Of a stretch of 64,000 bases of DNA, positions 53,936-62,193 are shown piece by piece. Numbering within the stretch: position 1 is the stretch's first letter; the number at the start of each line of letters is the position of its first letter. Below the pieces are notes generated by a model, which saw only the letters and a program-made list of their open reading frames with translations, made no database searches and was not told the origin of the DNA. The stretch covers positions 1 to 64,000 of the forward strand of contig CANMIH010000015.1 in assembly GCA_947497905.1 (NCBI GenBank), written 5' to 3'. The DNA is from an uncultured Pelagimonas sp. (GTDB taxonomy: Bacteria > Pseudomonadota > Alphaproteobacteria > Rhodobacterales > Rhodobacteraceae). A program made the translations under genes and the position numbers.

Positions 53936-55462
53936 TTACAACCTGATCGGAAACCGCGCCCGGAGGTTTGCCACCACATCGGGTGTCAAATAGGCCGGGT
54001 GGTGCTCTGACAGGATCTGCTGTGCGGTGTGTTTTGCGCGGGTGCGCATATCAAGCGCGCCCTTATCTTCCCATTCTCTGGGGGTGTCCCGGTCGGCCAA
54101 CGCTGGATAGAGGTAGTCCCGCTCCATCGCCGCATGGGTTTGCGCAGACCCCAAGAAATGCCCCTCGCCCAAGACACTGTCACAGATGGCGTCAAAGCCC
54201 AGCGCCTCAGGCGTCACCTCAACCCCACGCAGCACGCGGTACACCGATCCCAACATCTCATTGTCCAGAACAAAGGCCTCAAAGCTTGCGCCCAAAAGCG
54301 CCGCCATCATGCCCGAGCTTTCGTAGACAAGATTGCCCCCTGCCAGCCCCGCCGCCAGCGCGGTCATGGCTTTTTCGACCCCATATTGTGCATCAGGTGC
54401 CTTGGCGTCGGTCATGGAACAGGCCACACCAGATGGCAGACCCAGCCAGTTCGACAGCTGCGCTGACGCCGCATTCATGAGGGCCGTCTCACCACCACCG
54501 CCGGAAAAGGCACCGCTGCGCAGATCAATGACCAGAGGCCAATTCGAGAACACCATGGGATGGCCCGGTTTGATGACATGCACCATCACCAGACTGGCCA
54601 GTGTTTCGGCCAGCGACTGCGCCAGAAAACCTGCGGGCGTGGCCGGGGCCGTCGCACCGGATTGGGCGGCGGTGATGTTTGAGATCGGGATGTTATGGGC
54701 AATGCATTCATAAACCACATCCACCGCATCTTCGCCAAATCGCATGGGTGAGATTACCGGGCTGATATGCGCTTTGACAAAGGGGCGCTCGGAAAACATC
54801 CCCTCGCCGCCTTGTGCAATGTCCAACATCTGCACAATCGGCGCAACGCTTTCAGCAACAGTGAACGAGGTCGCAACCGGCTTTGTCGTGTTCTGCAACA
54901 GCGCAAAAACCGTATTCACATCCAACTCGAACACATCCTCAACATCGGTGGCGACGCAACAGCGGGTGAACCAGCTGACGTTTTCAAGGCGATCCTGCAA
55001 CCGGGTGAAATCCGCCAGATCCCGGAGTGTCGAGGGCCGATATCGTCCGGTCTCAAGATCAAGGGTTTGAACCGCTGCGCCGCCCGTCCCAAAGTGTACG
55101 GCCCGGCCACCCACCATGATATCGCGCGCAGGGTCACGACCGTAGAGTGGAAACTGTTTCGCGGCCCCCGCAATCGCCGCTTCGACCAAGCTCTGCGGAA
55201 TACGCACCCGGTCATCCGCACCCTGCTCGGCCCCATGTCGCACCAGATCTCGCGCCAACCGGTCTGGCACCTCGCCCATGCCAAGTTCGGACAACAAACG
55301 CAGGGCCGTGTCATAGATCTCGCGCAGTCCGCGCTCATCCAGGGGTTTATATTGCCCACCGGGCTGGCCGGGAGGACAGGGATTGGCAGGGCCTGCGGCC
55401 CGAGCACGATGGCGGGCCTTGCGCCCCCCTCGGGATGTCTTTTTGGGTTCTGTCATACCCAT
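53936..55462 (-). CDS. Trimethylamine methyltransferase family protein (MttB-like, non-pyrrolysine), copy 1
   Basis: A 508-residue member of the MttB superfamily (COG5598 type). Archaeal MttB demethylates trimethylamine using an amber-encoded pyrrolysine. This one is an uninterrupted frame, so it lacks Pyl, like MtgB-type enzymes acting on quaternary amines. Recognisable regions: YKPLDERGLREIYDTALRLL, IMVGGRAVHFGTGGAAVQTL, ISPVISPMRFGEDAVDVVYE, GHPMVFSNWPLVIDLRSGAF, GLPSGVACSMTDAKAPDAQY, LGEGHFLGSAQTHAAMERDY. The start is ATG 55462 or 55456. It diverges from the DMGDH-like flavoprotein. Substrate unknown. Confidence 0.9.
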   Translation of the reverse strand: MGMTEPKKTSRGGRKARHRARAAGPANPCPPGQPGGQYKPLDERGLREIYDTALRLLSELGMGEVPDRLARDLVRHGAEQGADDRVRIPQSLVEAAIAGAAKQFPLYGRDPARDIMVGGRAVHFGTGGAAVQTLDLETGRYRPSTLRDLADFTRLQDRLENVSWFTRCCVATDVEDVFELDVNTVFALLQNTTKPVATSFTVAESVAPIVQMLDIAQGGEGMFSERPFVKAHISPVISPMRFGEDAVDVVYECIAHNIPISNITAAQSGATAPATPAGFLAQSLAETLASLVMVHVIKPGHPMVFSNWPLVIDLRSGAFSGGGGETALMNAASAQLSNWLGLPSGVACSMTDAKAPDAQYGVEKAMTALAAGLAGGNLVYESSGMMAALLGASFEAFVLDNEMLGSVYRVLRGVEVTPEALGFDAICDSVLGEGHFLGSAQTHAAMERDYLYPALADRDTPREWEDKGALDMRTRAKHTAQQILSEHHPAYLTPDVVANLRARFPIRL

Positions 55463-55526
55463 CAGGGAACGTGGCGCGAGCCTCTGCAATCAAGCCTTAT
55501 TCTGCGCCTTCATGCTTTGAAAAACT

Positions 55527-55543
55527 CAGTTTTCAAGAAACTG
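55527..55543. promoter_or_regulatory. Operator-like dyad between MttB copy 1 and the flavoprotein
   Basis: CAGTTT (55527-55532) and AAACTG (55538-55543) flank TCAAG. The element includes TTTTCAAGAAA, the same 11-bp core as the palindrome at 62019-62040. Likely a binding site for the island's TetR regulator. Confidence 0.6.
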
Positions 55544-55613
55544 AATTGAGCGAACAAGACTTGCAGAGCCCCCCCAAACCCGTCGCAGATAAGCAAAATT
55601 CAGGAGACATGAC

Positions 55614-58046
55614 ATGAAAACGCAGACACGAGTTGTGGTCATCGGCGGCGGCATCGCGGGCTGTTCTACGATCTATCATCTCACACAAGAGGGATGGAGC
55701 GATGTCATGTTGCTGGAACGCGATGAACTGACGTCCGGCACAACCTGGCACTCGGCTGCGCAGGTAACCAACTTTGGCATGAACCAAACGATGGTCGGGC
55801 TGAAGACACATTCGATCAATCTCTACAAAGAACTGGCCGAGGATCCCGAATATCCGATCAATTACCATCACGCCGATGGTGGCATCCGATTGGCCAATAC
55901 CGACGCGCAGATGGAAGGTTATCGCCATTTTGCCTCGATGGCGCGCGGTATGGGTGTTGATCTGGAGGTGATCGACGCCGCTGAATGCGCCCGTCGCCAT
56001 CCTCTGGTGGCAACAGACAATCTGGTTGGGGGTCTTTGGGATCCACTGGATGGCGATATTGATCCGGCGCAGCTCTGTCAGGCATTGGCGCGGCGGGCAC
56101 GCAAGGCCGGGGCGGAAATTCACCGCAACACCCCGGTGACCGCCCTGCGCCAATTGCCGGACGACAGCTGGATTGTCTCGACCCCCAAAGGGGACATTCA
56201 CGCCGAAATCGTCGTCAATGCCTGCGGCTACCGCGTGAACGAGGTTGGCGCGATGATGGGCGTGCATCACCCGGTGATGTCGATGGAACACCAGTATTTT
56301 CTGACCGAAGAAATCCCCGCCATCAAAGAGGCCGGTCACCGCATGCCGCTGCTGCGTTGTCCGATCAGCGACTACTACTGCCGGCAGGAAAAGAACGGTC
56401 TGCTGGTCGGGTTTTATGAGCAGGACTGCAAGACCTGGGGCATGGACGGGATCGACCCGAATTTCGTCAATGCGCTCTGCCCGGATGATCTGGACCGGGT
56501 AACAGATGTGCTGGAAGGTGCCATTGCGCGGATGCCAGCACTGAATGACGTGGGCATCCATACAATTGTGAATGGCCCCATCACCTACACCATCGACGGT
56601 GCACCTTTGGTGGGACCAATCCCCGGCAAGCGCAACGCCTTCTGCATCATTGGCCTACGGGCGGGCCTGGGCGAAGGCGGCGGACATGGCTGGCTTCTCG
56701 CGCAGCAGATTGTCCATGGCGAGGCCTGTTATGACACCTGGTGTCTCGATCCGCGCCGCTACACCGGCCACACCAATGTTGAGCTCTGCGCCAAGATGGC
56801 CATTCAGGAATATCAAAACGAATTCCGCTTTCACTTCCCCAATGAACACCGCCCTGCGGGGCGCATGGCCAAGACAACCGCCCTTACCCCGGTGTTGGCC
56901 GCGGAAGGCGCGCACTTTGCCCCGGTCAACGGCTGGGAACGGGCCGAGTTTTTCGCCCCGAATGGCTGTGAGCTGACCCATAGTTTCAAGTTTGACGAAG
57001 CCTTTGATCTTGTTGCCGCCGAGGTAGAGGCCGTGCAGACCCGTGTTGGCCTGACCGAGGTGAATGGCTTCAACCGGCTTGAGATCACCGGCGCGGATGC
57101 GATGTCTTTCCTAGACCGAATGACCTGTTCGCGCCTACCCAAATCCGAGGGCCGCGTTGGTTTGGCCTATCTGCTCAACCACCATGGTATGGTCAAAGGC
57201 GAGGCCACCATTGCCCGCCTGCCTGCCTCCGATCGTGGGCCGGATCGGGTCTGGTATGGCTCGGCAGCCGCCTCAGAATTCCATGATGCTGATTGGTTGA
57301 ACCAGCACGTCCGCGAGGACGAAGACGTCACCATCACTTCACTGACCAATGACATGACCATCTTGCTTTTGGCCGGCCCCAAAGCACGGGAAGTTCTGGC
57401 GACGGTGTCGCGGGAAGACTGGTCGACCAAGGCCTTCCCCTGGCTCTCGGTCCGGGAATGCTTTGTTGGCATTGCCCCCGCAACCGTGATGGCCGTCAGC
57501 TTCTCTGGCGAGCTGGCCTATGAGCTGCACATCCCCAACGCATCGCTTTATGCCGCCTACCTGGCATTGCGCGAGGCAGGCGAAGCGCATGGGATGAAGC
57601 TCTTTGGGTTGCGCGCTGTGGAGTCGATGCGGTTGGAAAAAGGGTTCCTGCACTGGAAAGCCGATCTGCTGACCGAATTTGATCCTTATGAGACGGGTCT
57701 GGATCGTTTTGTGTCGGAGGATAAACCTGATTTCATTGGGAAAACCGCCTTGGCCCAGCGCAGATCTGATGGTCCGACACGCGTCTTTGTCACCCTGAAC
57801 CTTGCGCACACCGACGGCCCAGGCCACCCCGGCGCATCCATGATGCAGGATGGGCGGGTGATTGGCACCCTGACCTCTGCCAGTTGGGGGCATCGCACTG
57901 GGATGAACCTAGCCATGGGGTTTGTGGAGCCTGAATTTGCCCAAATCGGCACCCGGTTTACGGTTGATCTTCTGGGGGACGCCGTCTCAGCCGAGGTTAT
58001 CTCACCAAGCCCCTATGACCCCAAGATGACCCTGCCACGCGGGTGA
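55614..58046 (+). CDS. DMGDH/sarcosine-dehydrogenase-like flavoprotein with GcvT domains
   Basis: An 810-residue enzyme. N-terminal DAO fold (1 to about 380): VVVIGGGIAGCSTIYHL, and TSGTTWHSAAQ, whose His46 matches the His that carries covalent FAD in dimethylglycine dehydrogenase; GLRAGLGEGGGHGWLL closes the FAD site. An FAO_M linker follows, then GcvT-like folate-binding domains (about 440-800): TEVNGFNRLEITGADAMSFL, FSGELAYELHIPNASLYAAY, LRAVESMRLEKGFLHWKADL. Family members oxidise N-methyl groups and hand the C1 unit to tetrahydrofolate. It is divergent from MttB copy 1 and probably works on its product or shares its substrate. Confidence 0.9.
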   Translation: MKTQTRVVVIGGGIAGCSTIYHLTQEGWSDVMLLERDELTSGTTWHSAAQVTNFGMNQTMVGLKTHSINLYKELAEDPEYPINYHHADGGIRLANTDAQMEGYRHFASMARGMGVDLEVIDAAECARRHPLVATDNLVGGLWDPLDGDIDPAQLCQALARRARKAGAEIHRNTPVTALRQLPDDSWIVSTPKGDIHAEIVVNACGYRVNEVGAMMGVHHPVMSMEHQYFLTEEIPAIKEAGHRMPLLRCPISDYYCRQEKNGLLVGFYEQDCKTWGMDGIDPNFVNALCPDDLDRVTDVLEGAIARMPALNDVGIHTIVNGPITYTIDGAPLVGPIPGKRNAFCIIGLRAGLGEGGGHGWLLAQQIVHGEACYDTWCLDPRRYTGHTNVELCAKMAIQEYQNEFRFHFPNEHRPAGRMAKTTALTPVLAAEGAHFAPVNGWERAEFFAPNGCELTHSFKFDEAFDLVAAEVEAVQTRVGLTEVNGFNRLEITGADAMSFLDRMTCSRLPKSEGRVGLAYLLNHHGMVKGEATIARLPASDRGPDRVWYGSAAASEFHDADWLNQHVREDEDVTITSLTNDMTILLLAGPKAREVLATVSREDWSTKAFPWLSVRECFVGIAPATVMAVSFSGELAYELHIPNASLYAAYLALREAGEAHGMKLFGLRAVESMRLEKGFLHWKADLLTEFDPYETGLDRFVSEDKPDFIGKTALAQRRSDGPTRVFVTLNLAHTDGPGHPGASMMQDGRVIGTLTSASWGHRTGMNLAMGFVEPEFAQIGTRFTVDLLGDAVSAEVISPSPYDPKMTLPRG

Positions 58047-58047
58047 C

Positions 58048-58755
58048 CTAGCCAAACACAACCCGGTGGGCCCCCGAAGCTGGGGCCTCCGGTGACGTGA
58101 GCGCAACCGGATCCAGGAAATGCTGTAGCTCAAGCGTCGTGTAGGGACGCTGCCAGAGCCACGGACGATTTTCGACCGCCTCAAGATCCGCATGGGGCGG
58201 CGTTTCCTCTGTATGCGCGAGGAAATACAGATCAAACCCAAAGTCACTCACCGGCTGGATCGACAGCAGGCGCATATTTTGATCCGCCTGATAGGCCGCA
58301 AGTGCCGCATTGATATCCGTGACGCGTAGGGTGATCTGACCAATCTGCGCCCCACCACCCAGCGCCAAAGTGGCATCACCTCTGGCGGTTTTGGGCTGAC
58401 CCTCAAAGGTGTGCTGCAACAGCTCGATCTGGAACCCGGCAGGGTCTTGCAGGTGGCACATATAGCCAATGTCACGGAACTGTTTGGGCTCAGAGCAGGC
58501 AATACCGCGCTGTGTCAGCCAGTCTCGGGCCGCATCCACATCTGGAACGGTGATGCCGATTTTCCAGTATGCGTCAGAGCGGGCGTAGGAATAGCGCCCC
58601 TGCCCTTCGAGCAATTCAACCCAAACACCCGGTTCACCATATTGCAGCAGATGACGCCCAGCCTCACACCGATATCGCATGCCCAACACATCCCGGTAAA
58701 ACGGGATAAGAACCGCTGGATCTGGCACCCAGAGTTGCAGGCCCTGCATGTGCAT
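58048..58755 (-). CDS. VOC family protein, two modules
   Basis: A 235-residue protein with two vicinal-oxygen-chelate modules: LQLWVPDPAVLIPFYRDVLG, WVELLEGQGRYSYARSD, MCHLQDPAGFQIELLQHT; second module QIGQITLRVTDINAALAAYQ. The layout matches extradiol dioxygenase or lyase-type VOC enzymes. ATG 58755 overlaps the stop of the Gfo/Idh gene, so the two are coupled. The stop abuts the flavoprotein stop in convergent orientation. The substrate is unknown. Confidence 0.85.
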   Translation of the reverse strand: MHMQGLQLWVPDPAVLIPFYRDVLGMRYRCEAGRHLLQYGEPGVWVELLEGQGRYSYARSDAYWKIGITVPDVDAARDWLTQRGIACSEPKQFRDIGYMCHLQDPAGFQIELLQHTFEGQPKTARGDATLALGGGAQIGQITLRVTDINAALAAYQADQNMRLLSIQPVSDFGFDLYFLAHTEETPPHADLEAVENRPWLWQRPYTTLELQHFLDPVALTSPEAPASGAHRVVFG

Positions 58756-59663
58756 CAAAACTCAAACGGATCGACGATCACCCGCTCTCCCAGCATGAAG
58801 GCATCGGCCACATGGCGCAGAGGCGCGAGGTCCATCTCGCTTTTACCGGCCCCCACTAGAAGCGCCATTTTGGCATAAAGTCGGGGATATTCGCCACCCT
58901 CTGACACCTCACCGGCCTCAACCCCGTCAAGGGTCATGGTATCTCCGCCGTCGCTGAGCTTGAGCAGCCCGCGTGCGGTTTCGACCTCGATATCCCAGCT
59001 TTGCGGGCCTGCCTGTCGCCAATCCAGATCGGCAGTCACATTGTCGGTGAACGTCAGATCCGCGCCAATCGGCCCCTGTCTGTTTGCAGGCACCTCAAGA
59101 CGGGCAGATTTCAGATGCACAGGGCTGGGCAGAATTTCGGTCAGGATCGACAGGGCGTTGATGCCCGGATCAAACACGCCCATGCCGCCGGGATCAAACA
59201 CCCAGTCCTGTCCGGGATGCCAGCGCCGCACGTCTTCGCGCCATGTGATATGCGCACGAGAGACTTTTTGCCCCGCCAGCCAGGATTTTGCCGCCGCCAC
59301 CTTTCCGGCCTCACGCGAATGCCATGTGGCATAGATCGAGACACCAGCCTCGCGCGCCATGTCCTCAAGTGCATGACATTCCGACAACGTCGCGCCGGGG
59401 GGTTTTTCCAGCATCACATGCCGACCTGCCTCAATCGCCCGTTGCGCATAATCAAAACGCGGCACGGGGGGCAGGCACAGCGAGATCACTTTGATATCCT
59501 CGCGCTCGGCCAATAGCGCATCGAAACCGCGATAGGATGGCACGCCTGCAACCTCACCCGCACGTGAACAGGTCGCGGCAAGCTCCCAATCCGGGCTGGC
59601 GGCCAGACTGGGCACATGCTGATCCTGGGCAATTTTGCCAATCCCAACCAAAGCAAGTTTCAT
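58755..59663 (-). CDS. Gfo/Idh/MocA family dehydrogenase
   Basis: A 302-residue NAD(P)-dependent oxidoreductase. Rossmann start MKLALVGIGKIAQDQHVPSL, ISLCLPPVPRFDYAQRAIEA, and the EKP motif HVMLEKPPGATL. The N terminus resembles D-galactose or L-arabinose 1-dehydrogenases, so a sugar is one possible substrate, but the neighbours point to amine metabolism. Forms a two-gene unit with the VOC protein. Confidence 0.85.
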   Translation of the reverse strand: MKLALVGIGKIAQDQHVPSLAASPDWELAATCSRAGEVAGVPSYRGFDALLAEREDIKVISLCLPPVPRFDYAQRAIEAGRHVMLEKPPGATLSECHALEDMAREAGVSIYATWHSREAGKVAAAKSWLAGQKVSRAHITWREDVRRWHPGQDWVFDPGGMGVFDPGINALSILTEILPSPVHLKSARLEVPANRQGPIGADLTFTDNVTADLDWRQAGPQSWDIEVETARGLLKLSDGGDTMTLDGVEAGEVSEGGEYPRLYAKMALLVGAGKSEMDLAPLRHVADAFMLGERVIVDPFEF

Positions 59664-59685
59664 AAGGCTCTCCTATGGCGCATAT

Positions 59686-59740
59686 GGTCTGACGCCAGAC
59701 CCTGTGTTGCGCTGACTGTTGGCGCAAACATGACGCCAAC
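59686..59740. promoter_or_regulatory. Dyads in the promoter region of the Gfo/Idh-VOC unit
   Basis: GGTCTG-ACGC-CAGACC (59686-59701) and GTTGGCG...CGCCAAC (59718-59724, 59734-59740). TGACGCCA occurs in both (59690 region and 59731). They lie 23-77 bp upstream of the Gfo/Idh start and look like operator sites. Confidence 0.45.
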
Positions 59741-59755
59741 TCAAGAGAATATTCC

Positions 59756-60460
59756 CTACTGACCGCGCGTCACCTGCATCGCAAATGCGTTGGATTCCTC
59801 TACCTCTTCTGGGCGGGGCGTGCGTCCGGTAAAGCTCAGAAGATATCCAGCCAAACGCGTAGAACGCTCTTCCATCGGTTCCTGAACGTCCAATGCGTGA
59901 TAGCCAAGCTGCATGTAATACAGCACCCGCGCCCGAATATCGGCCTCATCCGGGGCATAGTCATGCCGGAGGTACATCTCGGTCAGCGCGGCAAGCCGCG
60001 CCTGATCCGCCGCATCCACGCGGTCGCGGACATCGTCATCGCGCCGCGCCCATTCGCGCACGGCAAAATCCATCCCCTGATCAAACAGCTCGGGGTCAAT
60101 GAAACAGCGAAAGAAATGACAGACCGCCCCGGTGATGGTCTCGGCAGGCATGGCGCAGCGGTCCACAATCGAGGCGGTGTTGCGGCTTTCCCACTCTTCC
60201 AGAAGCGCCGACAACAGATCGCCACGGCTTTTGAAGTACCAATAGAAACTGGATCGCGAGACATCCAGACGTTGGCTGATGGGCAAGATTTTGACCTCGC
60301 CCACGCCATCCCGCACCAGAATATCCCGGGCGACATTGAGCCAGTCTTCGCGCGTGACTTTGACATGCCCCACTAGAGGTGCCTTGTCGGGGTCGTCACG
60401 ATGAAGAAGAGGCGCAGGCGGTCGCATGGGGTTTGTCTCAGCTTTCCGGGGGCGCGCCAC
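59756..60460 (-). CDS. TetR family regulator of the MttB island
   Basis: A 234-residue regulator. It starts MARPRKAE (GTG 60460) and overlaps the end of MttB copy 2 by 23 bp; ATG 60427 is an alternative without overlap. Helix-turn-helix: VGEVKILPISQRLDVSRSSF, YWYFKSRGDLLSALLEEW. The long C-terminal domain should bind the inducer. It is cotranscribed with MttB copy 2 and is the natural candidate for the TTTTCAAGAAA-core operators in both divergent promoters. Confidence 0.88.
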   Translation of the reverse strand: MARPRKAETNPMRPPAPLLHRDDPDKAPLVGHVKVTREDWLNVARDILVRDGVGEVKILPISQRLDVSRSSFYWYFKSRGDLLSALLEEWESRNTASIVDRCAMPAETITGAVCHFFRCFIDPELFDQGMDFAVREWARRDDDVRDRVDAADQARLAALTEMYLRHDYAPDEADIRARVLYYMQLGYHALDVQEPMEERSTRLAGYLLSFTGRTPRPEEVEESNAFAMQVTRGQ

Positions 60461-61961
60461 CCTCTGCGGTACGCCGGTCGATAAAGGCCCTTAGCGCCTC
60501 TACCCTATCCCCGTCCAGTTCCGGACGCGCATCTTCGTCCAAAATCCGCTGCCAAAGCTCGGTTGCGCGGGTGCTCGCGTCTTTCTCGCCACGCTCAGAC
60601 CAGGTGCCAAAGTTCGACCAATCGCCGACAAGCGGTTCATAGAATTCGGTCTGATAGCGCGCCATGGTGTGGGCACAACCAAAGAAATGCCCCGAGGGTC
60701 CCACCTCATCCAGCGCCGCAAGTGCCAGCGCATCGCCCTCGGTTTCAACCGGGCGGCACATCTCGGCCACCATCTGCACCGCTTCCATATCGGTGATGAA
60801 TTTTTCATAGGACACGGTCAAACCGCCTTCGAGCCATCCCGCCGCATGGATGATGACGGTCGCCCCCGCCATGAGACAGCCCCACATGGCGAACTGGGTT
60901 TCATGAGCCGCCTGCGCATCATTGATGTTGGCGGCCGATCCGCTGGCACAGCGCCAGGGCAGGCCGATATGCGCCGCCAATTGCCCCGCCAGAAGCGAGG
61001 CTTTGAAATGCTCGGGCGTGCCAAAGGCAGGCGCACCGCTTTTCATGTCCACGTTTGAGGTGAAGGTGCCATAGAGCACAGGCGCGCCGGGCCGCGTCAG
61101 TTGGCTGAGCGTGATTGCAGCCAAAGCTTCAGCATGGCTGAGCGTGATGGCCCCGGCCACGGTGATGGGCGCCATGGCCCCCATAAGCGTGAAGGGGGTG
61201 ATGATCGCCGTCTGACCTGCACGAGCAAAGTCGATCACCCCCTGCGCCATCGGCATATCCAGAACCCGAGGCGAATTGGTGTTGATGATGGTGTAACAAT
61301 GGCTCTCGGCGTGGAACTCATCATCCGACAAGCCCCGGAAATCCCGCAGCATTTCAAAGCTGTCCATGACCTGCGGTGTGCCCCGTGAAAACACAAACGG
61401 CAATTTGTCCGAACGCGTCAACATGGTGTCAAGCGTATAGTAATGCCTGACATGCGGTGCGATCTCCTGCGGCTCGACCAGCGGCGGCAGCATATGAAGC
61501 GCATCAAAGTGATGCGTCAGCTGGATCAATTCCTGGAAATCTTTGCCGGTGCCCGGACGACGCCCCCGCAACCGGTCGGTTGCATGTGGGGCCCCTGCCC
61601 CGGGTTGAAACACCAGACTGCCGGGCTCCAGCAAGACGTCGCGATTGCGCGCGCCCGCCCGGCACAGGATCGACGATGGTGCGGTCTTCAGCGCCTGCGC
61701 AACCAGATCGCGGCCGATATAGACCATATCCTCTTCGACCCGCGCGCCCGCTTTGCGGTAAATCTCGCGCGCTTCGGGCAAAAGCACCTTGATGCCCTTG
61801 TCTTCAAGAATGCCCAAGGCCGCATCATGCAGGTGGACCACCTCGTCCTCAGAGACCACCTTCATCTGGGGGAACGGATTGCGCAGCGAGCGATAATTCA
61901 CCTCGCGCTCTGCCGCTGTCACTGTTCCCTCGCCACGGCGACGCCGTCTCCGTTCCACCAT
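60438..61961 (-). CDS. Trimethylamine methyltransferase family protein (MttB-like, non-pyrrolysine), copy 2
   Basis: A 507-residue MttB-superfamily protein, a paralogue of copy 1 with clearly different sequence. The N terminus is very basic (MVERRRRRRGEGT). Core regions: VVHLHDAALGILEDKGIKVL, SLVFQPGAGAPHATDRLRGR, MDMPMAQ-like VLDMPMAQGVIDFARAGQTA, MGAMAPITVAGAITLSHAEA, GTFTSNVDMKSGAPAFGTPE, DEVGPSGHFFGCAHTMARYQ. No in-frame amber codon. Divergent from an ABC importer. It may act on the imported compound; no corrinoid protein is encoded in the window. Confidence 0.9.
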   Translation of the reverse strand: MVERRRRRRGEGTVTAAEREVNYRSLRNPFPQMKVVSEDEVVHLHDAALGILEDKGIKVLLPEAREIYRKAGARVEEDMVYIGRDLVAQALKTAPSSILCRAGARNRDVLLEPGSLVFQPGAGAPHATDRLRGRRPGTGKDFQELIQLTHHFDALHMLPPLVEPQEIAPHVRHYYTLDTMLTRSDKLPFVFSRGTPQVMDSFEMLRDFRGLSDDEFHAESHCYTIINTNSPRVLDMPMAQGVIDFARAGQTAIITPFTLMGAMAPITVAGAITLSHAEALAAITLSQLTRPGAPVLYGTFTSNVDMKSGAPAFGTPEHFKASLLAGQLAAHIGLPWRCASGSAANINDAQAAHETQFAMWGCLMAGATVIIHAAGWLEGGLTVSYEKFITDMEAVQMVAEMCRPVETEGDALALAALDEVGPSGHFFGCAHTMARYQTEFYEPLVGDWSNFGTWSERGEKDASTRATELWQRILDEDARPELDGDRVEALRAFIDRRTAEGGAPPES

Positions 61962-62018
61962 ATCTCTACCTCTCTTGCGTGATGCGTGCGTTTCTCAGCT
62001 GAGGACCACGCCCAGGTT

Positions 62019-62040
62019 CCGAATTTTCAAGAAAATTCGG
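62019..62040. promoter_or_regulatory. 22-bp perfect palindrome between MttB copy 2 and the ABC importer
   Basis: Arms CCGAATTTTC (62019-62028) and GAAAATTCGG (62031-62040) around AA. Its core TTTTCAAGAAA recurs at 55530-55540. Placement in the divergent promoter upstream of the MttB2-TetR pair fits an autoregulatory TetR operator. Confidence 0.7.
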
Positions 62041-62080
62041 CCTCCGCATCCAGCCTCCCGTGATTCGCCAGATAGATCTA

Positions 62081-62092
62081 GACATATATGTC
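62081..62092. promoter_or_regulatory. 12-bp palindrome GACATATATGTC
   Basis: Perfect 12-bp palindrome 102 bp before the binding-protein start and 120 bp before the MttB copy 2 start. It could be a second operator or overlap a promoter -10 region. Confidence 0.4.
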
Positions 62093-62193
62093 CAATACTC
62101 GTGTCGCAATTGAACCTTCACCTCAACGCTGGACAAACCCCCATGTGAGCGGTCACATAGCCCGCGACAGAGTGAGACCCGGAGATTGAACCC

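Noticed and set aside
53936-61961. Pyrrolysine codon in the MttB genes
   Set aside because: Both genes read through as full-length frames with no internal TAG, so they are non-Pyl family members.
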